NCBI GenBank assembly: GCA_963665545.2
Contig: CAXXKZ010000013.1
Span: forward strand, 310,001 to 374,000
Direction: 5' to 3'
Length of the DNA: 64,000 bases
DNA from: G963665545 sp963665545
Lineage (GTDB): Bacteria; Pseudomonadota; Gammaproteobacteria; Xanthomonadales; SZUA-36
How positions within the stretch are numbered: position 1 is the first letter of the stretch; every line of letters begins with the position of its first letter. The translations under genes were made by a program, and so were the position numbers. This document shows, piece by piece, positions 54,994 through 63,028 of the stretch. Below the pieces are notes generated by a model, which searched no databases, was not told where the DNA came from, and saw nothing but the letters and a program-made list of their open reading frames with translations.

Positions 54994-55002
54994 CCCGCCG
55001 CA

Positions 55003-55389
55003 ATGACCGATTCATTTCGACAACGGGTACTGGGGCGGGAGCGCCTGCTAGGCACGTTCGTCAAAACGCCCGCGCCGCAGATCGTTGAGCTGGCCGCGCT
55101 GTCGGGTCTGGATTTTGTCGTGCTGGATGCAGAACACGCCCCGTTTGATCGCTCGGCGTTGGATCTGGCCATCATGGCGGGGCGTGGTGCAAAGCTGCCG
55201 GTCATGGTCCGGGTGCTCGGATACGATTCTGAACTGGTCGGCGCAAGCCTGGATTTGGGCGCAAGCGGCATTGTCGTGCCGCATGTGGGCGACGCTTCGA
55301 TTGCCAGGCGCGCGGTCAGTCCGGCAAGGTTTTCCGGTGGTGCGCGCGGCCTGACGCCGTCCGTCAGGGCCGGTGGCTCGTCAATATGA
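55003..55389 (+). pseudogene. HpcH-type aldolase, truncated by deletion
   Basis: The first ~125 residues match the intact aldolase at 29583 up to SVRAGG; then a deletion of about 0.9 kb joins the sequence to the middle of the SDR gene, giving SSI and a stop. Both metal-ligand segments (EEP, VGRVD) are lost, so it is inactive. Confidence 0.9.
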
Positions 55390-55697
55390 CCCGGGCGCTC
55401 GCGATCGAGTGGGCATCTGATGGAATTTTGGTCAATGCCGTGGCGCCCACCTATGTCAGAACCCCTTTCATGGAAGGCTTGCTCGAAGAGCCCGGAATCG
55501 AAGAGGAAATCCGTCGCCTCACCCCGCTGGGTAGGTTGGCCGAACCCGAAGAGGTAGCCCCGGCGATCCTGTTCCTTTCCAGCCCGGCCGCCGCCATGGT
55601 GACGGGTCATATTCTGGCCGTGGACGGGGGTTTCCTTGCGCATAGGTCATCGATATTCCCGCTGGGCAGCTTCGATGCAAATATCTTAAGGCGATAA
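55386..55697 (+). pseudogene. SDR C-terminal fragment
   Basis: Begins at MTRALAIEWASDGILVNAVA, right after where YxxxK would be, and runs to the C-terminus; last residues (HRSSIFPLGSFDANILRR) differ from the left copy. NAD-binding and catalytic parts are deleted. Although ATG 55386 gives an open frame of 103 codons, the product cannot be an SDR enzyme. Confidence 0.88.
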
Positions 55698-55701
55698 TTA
55701 C

Positions 55702-56994
55702 ATGCGCTTTGACACATTGGAATCCCTCTTTACCCCTTGTTTGTTGCTCGACGAGGGGCGACTGGAAACCAATATCGCAAGCGTTGCAGATCATGCTGCT
55801 CGCCTGAACTTGACGCTCCGCCCACACTTCAAGACGCCGAAGTGTCTTGAGGTCGCTGAAAAACTGTTGCAGCGAAATGCATCGGGATTGACGGTCTCCA
55901 CGCTGCGGGAAGCTCAAGTCTGTCTGGACGCCGGGTTTACGGATCTGTTTTATGCGGTGGAACTGGCGCCAGCCAAAGTTGGTGCGGTTGTCGAGTTGAT
56001 CCGCAGAGGTGCGAACCTGAGTTGCCTGATCGACTCTCGTCGCGCTGTCGACATGGTCAGCAATAGCGCCGGGAGCACGGCCATCCCATTGCTGGTTGCC
56101 CTCGACACGGATGGATATCGCTGCGGTGTCGATGCGAATAGCGAGGAAATCGTTAATATCTGTCGGCGTATTGTTCAGGCGGACAATCTCCGTTTCCGGG
56201 GTTTGATGGCCTACGCGGGTGCGTCCTATCACTGCGATACACCCGCCGCGAAATCTGACGTGATGGGTCAGCAGCTCGGTGCGGCCCTGGCCGTCCGCGA
56301 TCGACTGGACGTGGAATGTCCTGTCATCAGCCTGGGCTCCACGCCGGCGTTCATGAGCAGCACGGATCTGCCGGGTGCAACCGAAGTGCGGGGAGGAATC
56401 TACACTTTTCAGGATCTATTTCAGGCCGGACGCGGGCATTGTTCGATATCAGATATTGCATTGTCAGTCCTCACCAGGGTGATCAGCATTCAGCCCGATC
56501 GTAACCGGTTCTTTGTCGACGCCGGTGGCCTGGCGCTATCCAAAGATCGCGCCACTGCGGGGCAAGTGTTTGACGCCGGCTACGGACTGGTATGCGACAA
56601 GCACTCGGCCAGTCCCATCGACGACTGGATTGTCAGCGAAGTCCACCAGGAGCACGGCATTGTGACATCGCGATCGGGCGCGGCGCTCGATTTTTCCGAA
56701 ATCGATCTGGACGGGCTCTACCGTATCCTGCCGAACCATTCCGACATGACCGCCGCGGCGTACGATGAATATCATGTCGTCGATGCAAAGGCCCGGGTGA
56801 CAGATTGTTGGCGACGATTCAATGGCTGGGCGCCGAAGTGGGGCGGAGACCAGAGTGAGGACCAGACAATGGAGCCGAAGGCGACCCGCCCTCCCCGGGT
56901 GGGTAAGTCGAGCGAAGCCGCCTTCCGCCGCAGGCGGGAGCAGGCAAGCGAGACTCATGATGAGTACATTCATCCGGCAAAACCCGGAGGATAG
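55702..56994 (+). CDS. D-threonine aldolase / D-serine dehydratase-like PLP enzyme (alanine racemase fold)
   Basis: 430 aa. Fold-type III PLP protein: FTPCLLLDEGRLETNI, the Schiff-base lysine in LRPHFKTPKCLEV, LLVALDTDGYRCGV, SLGSTPAFM and EVRGGIYTFQDL. Close relatives are D-threonine aldolases and metal-dependent D-serine dehydratases; the C-terminal metal site is usually H-x-C, while here LPNHSDMTAAAYDEYHVVD has a His but no adjacent Cys, so metal use is uncertain. Acts on D- or beta-hydroxy-amino acids (inference). The final ~35 residues come from hairpin repeat R3 and a ridA relic, so the natural end is near residue 390. Not present in the left block. Confidence 0.85.
   Translation: MRFDTLESLFTPCLLLDEGRLETNIASVADHAARLNLTLRPHFKTPKCLEVAEKLLQRNASGLTVSTLREAQVCLDAGFTDLFYAVELAPAKVGAVVELIRRGANLSCLIDSRRAVDMVSNSAGSTAIPLLVALDTDGYRCGVDANSEEIVNICRRIVQADNLRFRGLMAYAGASYHCDTPAAKSDVMGQQLGAALAVRDRLDVECPVISLGSTPAFMSSTDLPGATEVRGGIYTFQDLFQAGRGHCSISDIALSVLTRVISIQPDRNRFFVDAGGLALSKDRATAGQVFDAGYGLVCDKHSASPIDDWIVSEVHQEHGIVTSRSGAALDFSEIDLDGLYRILPNHSDMTAAAYDEYHVVDAKARVTDCWRRFNGWAPKWGGDQSEDQTMEPKATRPPRVGKSSEAAFRRRREQASETHDEYIHPAKPGG
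56871..56961 (+). repeat. Dispersed hairpin repeat, copy R3
   Basis: Reads GGAGCCGAAGGCGACCCGCC, TGGGTAAGTCGAGCGAAG, the hairpin CCGCCT-TCCGCCGC-AGGCGG and GAGCAGGCAAGCGAGACTCA, running into ATGATG. It is translated as the Arg-rich tail of the D-threonine-aldolase-like protein. Orientation relative to the neighbouring genes is the same as for R1 and R2. Confidence 0.75.
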
Positions 56995-57013
56995 CGGCGC
57001 CACCGCTCGGTAG
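56960..57013 (+). pseudogene. ridA N-terminal relic
   Basis: ATG 56960 encodes MSTFIRQNPEDSGATAR then TAG, matching the RidA start MTSTFIKHNPEENGTT at 54226. The rest of the gene is gone. It follows repeat R3 and lies inside the 3' end of the aldolase-like frame. Confidence 0.65.
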
Positions 57014-57055
57014 ACGCCGGACTCAGTCCCTGCTGCCGAATGGTGTTCGACCAAT

Positions 57056-57096
57056 TTGCTATTGGCTGAGAATAGATTTAGAATTATATTTCGATT
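57056..57096 (+). promoter_or_regulatory. Promoter and operator (site J) of the TonB receptor
   Basis: TTGCTA (57056-57061), 17-base spacer, TAGAAT (57079-57084), operator TTTAGAATTATATTTCGATT (57077-57096). About 100 bases of leader after it are conserved with the left relic. Confidence 0.82.
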
Positions 57097-57199
57097 GTCA
57101 ACAGATAGAATTCCAAGAGGATTGGGCGTGCCATTCAAACGCTGCCTCTGAATCATGGGACAAATTGTCAGGAAAAAACCTTTTTGCGGAGGGTTGAAA

Positions 57200-59353
57200 G
57201 TGCGTGTATCAGGCAAGTTAACAGCGATCGTTTTAGTTTTCGGTATTGCATTTCCCAGTCATCAACTGAGCGCGGCCGAGGAAAATGCTCTCGAGGAAGT
57301 CATTGTCGTCGCCCAGAAACGGGAAGAGAATCTCCAAAAAATCCCTGTGGCGGCCAGTGTTATCACCGCTCAAGACATCATCAATCGGGGCATCGTACGG
57401 GTGGATGATTTTGGCGCGTACCTCCCCAATGTACTGATCACCGGCGCCAATTCGGTCCGCGTCACCCGCTTTGCCATCAGGGGCGTGGGGACCGAGCCCA
57501 ACAACGTTGGTTTGGCACAGTCCATTCCCGTCTACATTGACGGCGTGCTGCAAGGCACGGGCGGAACGTGGAACAATGCGATGTTCGACCTGCAGGACAT
57601 TGAAGTACTGCGCGGGCCGCAGAGCACATTGTTTGGAGATAGCTCAATTGGCGGCGCAATCCTGATTCGCACACGGCGGCCAGATACAGAGAAATTTGGA
57701 GCCCGCGCCCGCGCAAACGTCGGCAACAAGGGCTTGCTTCAGGGTGATGCCACTTTGAATATCCCACTGGGAAGCCGCGCGGCTTTCACCGTTTCGGGCA
57801 GCCGGCACAAGCGTGACGGATTCGAGTACAACGAGACGCTTGATCAGGATATCAACTCAATCGACAGTACCGCCGGGCGTGTCCAGTTCCTGTTTGAACC
57901 CAATGACGATGTGGACATCCTGCTGCGGGCGGGCACCACCAAGGACAGGGGTGAATGCTGCCACGCAGACTTCGGAACCTCATTCGACGATCCCGCGACC
58001 AGGGACAGAGTTGTCCAGCAGAACTTTCTGAACGTGACCGATCGAGATACTGAACATTATTCGGCGGAGATCAATTGGGACTTCAACAATCTGACGTTCA
58101 CATCGATCACGGCGTATCAAGAGTATGACTACGTGAATCGGGCTGACACGGATAACACTGCGGCCGACTTTCTGAACACGGGTGTCAATACAGACCAGGA
58201 GCAATTCAGCCAGGAATTCAGATTTGTCTCGAACGGCGGCCAGAAATTTGATTGGGTAGCGGGCCTGTATTACCTGGATGAAGAGGTGACCCAACCCAAC
58301 ATTGCCTTTGACGGGCTCATTAACCTTTTCTTTGGCCCCGGTTTCATCCTTGAAGTAGGCGAGGGCACCAGGAAAACCAAAATCATTTCACCGTTCGGTC
58401 AATTTGATTTCTACCTGACCGAATCCCTCACCGTGGTCGCAGGGCTTCGGTATTCCGTAGTCGATTCGGAAGCGCACAAAATTGCACAGCCGCTGGCGGC
58501 GGCTTTCGGACTCCCGCCATTCGATCAGACGATTGAAGACAAGGACAAGGAATGGAGCGGGACACTCAAGTTGCTCTGGCAGGCATCGGAAAACGCGATG
58601 ATGTACGGGTCTTACTCGCGCGGTTTTAAACAAACCGGCTACAACCTGCTTCCCGGCGGCGAAGCTGACGACGGTACGGGCTTTTTCGATTTTTCAGCAA
58701 ATCCGGAATTTGTCGATGCCTACGAGGTTGGGCTCAAGACAGAGTTCATGGAAAATCGCGCCCGCATCAATATTGCCGCCTTCTACTACGACTATACCGA
58801 CCTGCAGCGCAGCCGCTTCGAGTTCACCAGCGACATTCCGATTCTGGTATTCGGAAACGCCGGCAAATCGGAAGCAAAGGGCTTTGAAATTGAATCGACA
58901 TTTGCCCCGGCAGAGGGCGTGCTGCTCGGGCTTAGCTACGGCTATATCGATGCCGAATTGAAAAGATTTGAGACCGCCACCACGGATTTCAGCGGTAACA
59001 CCCCGAACCGCACTCCCAAGAATTCACTCAGTGGATTTATGCAATTCATCTACTCGGGTCTGGGAAGAGTCGACGTGCTCACGCGCGCGGACTACAGTCG
59101 TAAGTCAGGTTGGTATGGCAGCGACGCCAACCGGCCAAACCAATTCCAGGAGTCCGTTGAACTGCTAAACTTCAGGATGGCGGTGCAAGACAAAGACGGC
59201 CGCTGGGAAGTAGCCGCCTGGGCCAGGAACCTGACCGACAAACTGCATCATCAGGGCTTTGGTGCGGGCCTCGCCTTGCTTGGGCCCAATGAGTCCTCAC
59301 GTTCGCATTCACCAGGACGCACCTACGGCCTGGAATTTAACTTACGGTACTGA
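57200..59353 (+). CDS. TonB-dependent outer-membrane receptor
   Basis: 717 aa from GTG 57200 with GGAGG eight bases upstream (the relic at 31318 has ATG at the same place). Signal peptide, TonB box around LEEVIVVAQKR, plug domain with IPVYIDGVLQGTG and LRGPQSTLFGDSSIGGAIL, then a long beta-barrel ending in GLEFNLRY with the terminal aromatic residue. Sequence style matches the large Sphingomonad/marine gammaproteobacterial receptor class, whose ligands range from siderophores to oligopeptides, sugars and hydrophobic compounds. Operator J suggests co-regulation with the catabolic genes, so it probably imports the pathway substrate rather than iron. It ends at a strong terminator. Confidence 0.92.
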   Translation: MRVSGKLTAIVLVFGIAFPSHQLSAAEENALEEVIVVAQKREENLQKIPVAASVITAQDIINRGIVRVDDFGAYLPNVLITGANSVRVTRFAIRGVGTEPNNVGLAQSIPVYIDGVLQGTGGTWNNAMFDLQDIEVLRGPQSTLFGDSSIGGAILIRTRRPDTEKFGARARANVGNKGLLQGDATLNIPLGSRAAFTVSGSRHKRDGFEYNETLDQDINSIDSTAGRVQFLFEPNDDVDILLRAGTTKDRGECCHADFGTSFDDPATRDRVVQQNFLNVTDRDTEHYSAEINWDFNNLTFTSITAYQEYDYVNRADTDNTAADFLNTGVNTDQEQFSQEFRFVSNGGQKFDWVAGLYYLDEEVTQPNIAFDGLINLFFGPGFILEVGEGTRKTKIISPFGQFDFYLTESLTVVAGLRYSVVDSEAHKIAQPLAAAFGLPPFDQTIEDKDKEWSGTLKLLWQASENAMMYGSYSRGFKQTGYNLLPGGEADDGTGFFDFSANPEFVDAYEVGLKTEFMENRARINIAAFYYDYTDLQRSRFEFTSDIPILVFGNAGKSEAKGFEIESTFAPAEGVLLGLSYGYIDAELKRFETATTDFSGNTPNRTPKNSLSGFMQFIYSGLGRVDVLTRADYSRKSGWYGSDANRPNQFQESVELLNFRMAVQDKDGRWEVAAWARNLTDKLHHQGFGAGLALLGPNESSRSHSPGRTYGLEFNLRY

Positions 59354-59377
59354 ATCGGTTGACAATTCGAAGAAAAC

Positions 59378-59414
59378 AACGGCCGCGGCGCATATTCCGC
59401 GGCCGTTTTGTTTG
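59378..59414 (+). terminator. Intrinsic terminator after the TonB receptor
   Basis: AACGGCCGCGG (59378-59388), 8-base loop, CCGCGGCCGTT (59397-59407) followed by TTGTTT. Perfect 11-bp stem with U-rich tail, 25 bases after the stop codon. Confidence 0.88.
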
Positions 59415-59455
59415 AGGTGTTCAGAATCTGGCAGTATTTGGGTCGACGGCCTCCG

Positions 59456-60679
59456 TCAGGCTTTAGCTGACCATATTGCCTTCAGCGCCCGTTTGAAATT
59501 TCCTCCCAGGACTGCCTGGATTGCGGGATCGGAATAGCCCCGGCCGATGAGCGCCTCGACAAGATGATAGATCTTGCGGTGATGATCCATGCCGTCGAGG
59601 CTGACACGGTCGCGGAATTTGAATTCCGGATCGGCATTCTTTACCCAGGCCTTGAACATCTCGGGGTCTGTGTCAGTTGGGGCGAGGGTGATGTCCGTAC
59701 CGATGCCGACATGTTCAATACCAACGAGATTAGCCACGTGGTCGACGTGATCTGCCAGTTGTTCAGCCGTAGTCGGTTCTTCATTTGACACGAAATTCCG
59801 CAGGAAGGTCAGGCCTATCACGCCGCCCTTATTTGCCAGCGCGCGGATGGCGGTATCGGTCACCGCGCGCTTGTGGTCGGGGACCAGGGTACGACAATTG
59901 GAATGTGTGATCAGGGCAGGGCCGTCACACAACGCGATGCCGTCGTGGATGGTCTGGTCACTGGCATGCGACAGATCCAGCGCCATGCCCAGGCGGTTCA
60001 TCCGTCGCACCACCGCTGCGCCATATTGTGTAATTCCGGTATCGTCAGCGAAGGCGCCACTGGCCAGGTGATTGCGGCTGTTATAGCTCAGTTGTGAAAT
60101 CCGCTGGCCCAGGCCGTAAAAATAATCGACATCATCTACAGATTCGAAATGCCTGCCGTTTTGTGAGCCCAGGATGATGCCGATTCGGCCACTGCTTTTG
60201 ACCTCATCAAGATCTGCGGCCCCGAGTACAGCGAAGAAGATATCGCTTCTGCTTTCCAGTAACTGCATCCACAAACGGAAAAAACGATCGCTTGCCTCAC
60301 GTGGCTGCAGTTTGTTGTATGCATGCGTGGGATCTGTCCCGATGTAGAAGGTGGTGATGCCGGACTCATGATATATCCGCAGTTCACTGTCCTCGATGCT
60401 GTTCGGGTGATCAAGCCAAGCCGTGCGACGCGCCATGATCGACTGAAAGTCATTTTGACCACCGGGTATGGTCTGCTGCCGGGAGACACCGCACAGCATG
60501 TCGAGCACGTCGGATTCTGCCATCAGCCGGCGCGCCCGTTGTGAGTAGGTCTCCAAGGGTGGAGTCGGTTCGGCCCACGCGTTGTTGCGTGGCAGGGGCA
60601 GTGTGAGCAAGGCAGCGGCAGCGCCCAGCGATTGACACAGAGATCGTCTCGTCAGTCTTGATGTTGAATGATCGTTCAC
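59456..60679 (-). CDS. M19 membrane-dipeptidase homologue with altered metal site
   Basis: 407 aa with a twin-arginine signal (LTRRSLCQSLGAAAALLTLP), so probably exported folded to the periplasm. M19 elements present: DLSHAS and ITHSNCRTL (two His ligands), HVGIGTDI (Asp) and the final GGNFKRAL. The first H-x-D ligand pair (normally DGHND) is replaced by SDVLDML, and the bridging Glu segment reads GSQNG, with Gln where Glu is expected. It may bind one metal or have a different activity. Family members cleave dipeptides including D-amino acid and beta-lactam bonds. Operator H lies 43 bases before the start. Confidence 0.82.
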   Translation of the reverse strand: MNDHSTSRLTRRSLCQSLGAAAALLTLPLPRNNAWAEPTPPLETYSQRARRLMAESDVLDMLCGVSRQQTIPGGQNDFQSIMARRTAWLDHPNSIEDSELRIYHESGITTFYIGTDPTHAYNKLQPREASDRFFRLWMQLLESRSDIFFAVLGAADLDEVKSSGRIGIILGSQNGRHFESVDDVDYFYGLGQRISQLSYNSRNHLASGAFADDTGITQYGAAVVRRMNRLGMALDLSHASDQTIHDGIALCDGPALITHSNCRTLVPDHKRAVTDTAIRALANKGGVIGLTFLRNFVSNEEPTTAEQLADHVDHVANLVGIEHVGIGTDITLAPTDTDPEMFKAWVKNADPEFKFRDRVSLDGMDHHRKIYHLVEALIGRGYSDPAIQAVLGGNFKRALKAIWSAKA

Positions 60680-60721
60680 AATTGAATAGCTCCGTACTGG
60701 CTCAAAACAAGTTACAATATT

Positions 60722-60741
60722 AATATAAATAGATTTCTATT
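60722..60741 (-). promoter_or_regulatory. Operator (site H)
   Basis: AATATAAATAGATTTCTATT, one mismatch between arms, in the AT-rich leader of the M19 gene and upstream of the divergent chimera gene. Additional half-sites TTTCTATT overlap it. Confidence 0.75.
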
Positions 60742-60914
60742 TCTATTTATGTTCTAATTTTCCTGCCGTGCAAAATGGCGAATCCGATGCGCCGGGAATG
60801 ACGACTGCAGATATACAAGGTGTTGACTTCAAAAACATCCAGCGGCCACACGAAGGATAACGTCCCGGTCGCGTTAAGATAGCGGCACTTATGGGACAAC
60901 GGAAGAAGTTTTTC

Positions 60915-62714
60915 ATGAACGCTCGACATCATGTACGCGCAGCAACGGGATCGTGCATCCAGCACAGGGCGGTGCTCTTAACAGTTTGCTTTTTGCTGTG
61001 CATTTTACCCTGCGCACTACAAGCTGTTGAGACGCAGGATATCGAGAAAGCAACGGGGCGCACATACTATGGCGAGCTCAGGCGACAATTTCTGGATCCC
61101 CTTGGATTGACACTGACCTCCGCCTCTGATCACAGGCGCCTCCCTCGACTGGTGCCTGGCGTAATGATCCCCAATTCGCTGGCAGGCTCCGGCTCGGGTT
61201 CGACTACGATGACAGAATCGGGCGTTCTTGTGTACAACCCGAATACGGAATGGACCGGGGGCGGGCTGGTGACGAATGCCGGCGACCTGGCCCTGTGGGC
61301 CAAGGCCTTGTATGAAAGCAGGGCGATGGAAGGCGACTATCTGTCCGACTTGTTGGCAGGCGTAGCGGGGGAGTCGGCTGCCGATTATCCGTCATATGGT
61401 ATGGGGCAGGGTATTCAGAATACTGAGCACGGCCTCGCTTTTGGTCACAGCGGCTGGATTCCCGGCTATGTTTCGTTTATGGCGTATTTTTCCGATTATC
61501 GGGTCGCTGTTGCCGTCCAGTTCAATACAACATTGGGCGCTGACAGTGATACCGGCCCTATTGCTCTGGCCAAATCCAGATTACCTGCGGTTGTACTTGA
61601 GTCGGTGATGGATATCTCATCAGCCGAGGCAGCGCGGGCCGGCACGCAAACGGATGAACTAGCCCTGGCCGAATTCCAGGCATTTCGTGATTCGGTGGCG
61701 TCAGGAAGCCGGGCCTCCCTTGCGATCAAGGATCCAAATGGTATCGATGTTGTAGAGGCCGTGCAGATCAATGGCCTGGAACAATGGATCAGCATTCGCG
61801 GGTACAATCGGGATGATCCGGTTCTGCTCTATCTGCACGGCGGGCCAGGTGCGGCAATGATGCCGTTCGCCCACCGATTGCCTGTGGCCTGGGAGGAAAA
61901 CTTCGTTGTCGTTCACTGGGATCAGCGCGGCACCGGCAAAACCCGCTGCGCCAATCCGGACTACGACCCGGCGGAGGCGACGTTCGATGATTTCTATTCC
62001 GACACATTGGTGTTGATCGATCATCTTCGTAAACGTCTTGGTAAGGACAAGATCATCGTGCTCGGTCATTCCTGGGGCAGCATCCTGGGCCTTCATCTGG
62101 CGAGGAAAAATCCCGAATTTCTGCATGCCTATGTTGGTACCGGTCAGGTAGTCAACGTGTGGGAAGCTGAAGGCGAGGGCTATCAATTCCTGCTGAAAGA
62201 GGCAAAGCGCCGCGGTGATGAGGAAGGGCTCGCCGCCTTGGAGTCGATTGCGCCTTATCCGGATATCGAGAACCACCGCGACAAGATCGGGGTTCAACGC
62301 CACTTCATGCAGAAATACGGGGCCAGCCTGAGAGGCATGGACTTTTTCGAGGAGTTCCAGAAAGCGTTCTTTGACTCGCCTCTCTATTCGGTATGCGACT
62401 GGATGGGTTTCGTCAACACCAACTTCTCTCCCGATTACCCACATCGGCCTTTGACCATGGAGCTGATGGAGCCTGATTCTCCAAACGGCAATCTGGATCA
62501 GTACGGCTACGAATTTGAGGTCCCGATGTTCTTTTTCCTCGGTGCGCTCGACTACCACACCCCGACCAACCTGGCGAAGGCGTATTTCGAGAAAATCAAG
62601 GCGCCGTACAAGAAACTGGTGTTGTTCGAGGATTCGGCTCATGCCGCCACCAATCGTGAGAAGGACAAATTCGTCAAGGCGCTGGTTGATTATGTGCGCC
62701 CCGTTGCACGATGA
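60915..62714 (+). CDS. Chimera: truncated beta-lactamase-type domain fused to proline-iminopeptidase-like hydrolase
   Basis: About 599 aa from ATG 60915 with GGAAGA before it. A signal peptide leads straight into the back half of a lactamase-family domain: IEKATGRTYYGEL, FLDPLGL, GLVTNAGDLALWAKALY and FGHSGWIPGYVSF with the H-S-G box, but the S-x-x-K and Y-x-N half is missing. From about residue 285 follows a complete S33 proline iminopeptidase-like domain: YLHGGPGAAMMPF, VHWDQRGTGKT, the nucleophile elbow VLGHSWGSILG, GALDYHTP (Asp) and DSAHAATN (His). The second domain should be active, releasing N-terminal residues; the first is probably structural or a relic. Exported. One open frame throughout. 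Confidence 0.85.
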   Translation: MNARHHVRAATGSCIQHRAVLLTVCFLLCILPCALQAVETQDIEKATGRTYYGELRRQFLDPLGLTLTSASDHRRLPRLVPGVMIPNSLAGSGSGSTTMTESGVLVYNPNTEWTGGGLVTNAGDLALWAKALYESRAMEGDYLSDLLAGVAGESAADYPSYGMGQGIQNTEHGLAFGHSGWIPGYVSFMAYFSDYRVAVAVQFNTTLGADSDTGPIALAKSRLPAVVLESVMDISSAEAARAGTQTDELALAEFQAFRDSVASGSRASLAIKDPNGIDVVEAVQINGLEQWISIRGYNRDDPVLLYLHGGPGAAMMPFAHRLPVAWEENFVVVHWDQRGTGKTRCANPDYDPAEATFDDFYSDTLVLIDHLRKRLGKDKIIVLGHSWGSILGLHLARKNPEFLHAYVGTGQVVNVWEAEGEGYQFLLKEAKRRGDEEGLAALESIAPYPDIENHRDKIGVQRHFMQKYGASLRGMDFFEEFQKAFFDSPLYSVCDWMGFVNTNFSPDYPHRPLTMELMEPDSPNGNLDQYGYEFEVPMFFFLGALDYHTPTNLAKAYFEKIKAPYKKLVLFEDSAHAATNREKDKFVKALVDYVRPVAR

Positions 62715-62731
62715 TTCCCTGAACGACAGGG

Positions 62732-63007
62732 ATGCAGGAGGGCGCTTGCGTACTCGTCTACGACATTGACGACGAGCCGGCCAAGGAAACAGGCAGCGCC
62801 GTGGAGGCAGAGGATGGAAAAGCCACAGCCTGTGTCGGTGATGTCACCGCACCGGATTTTGGCGATCGATTTGTCAGCATGGCACTGGAGTGTTTTGGTG
62901 GCGTCGACATCATTGTCAACAATGCCGCAGCCGGTTCTGTGTACATGCTGTGCATTCCGGAATCCAAATATGTCAGCGGACAGGTCATTGTGGGCGGTGG
63001 TGGGTAA
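62732..63007 (+). pseudogene. SDR relic
   Basis: GACVLVYDIDDEPAKETGSA, VGDVTAPDF and FGGVDIIVNNAAAG are the first half of an SDR without its glycine-rich start; the frame then jumps to PESKYVSGQVIVGGGG, the typical SDR C-terminus, so the catalytic middle is deleted. No functional product expected. Confidence 0.85.
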
Positions 63008-63028
63008 CAGGAGCGAAACTCCTCGACA

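Noticed and set aside
61701..62642. 313-codon minus-strand frame opposite the iminopeptidase domain
   Set aside because: Antisense shadow; the plus strand carries all S33 motifs.
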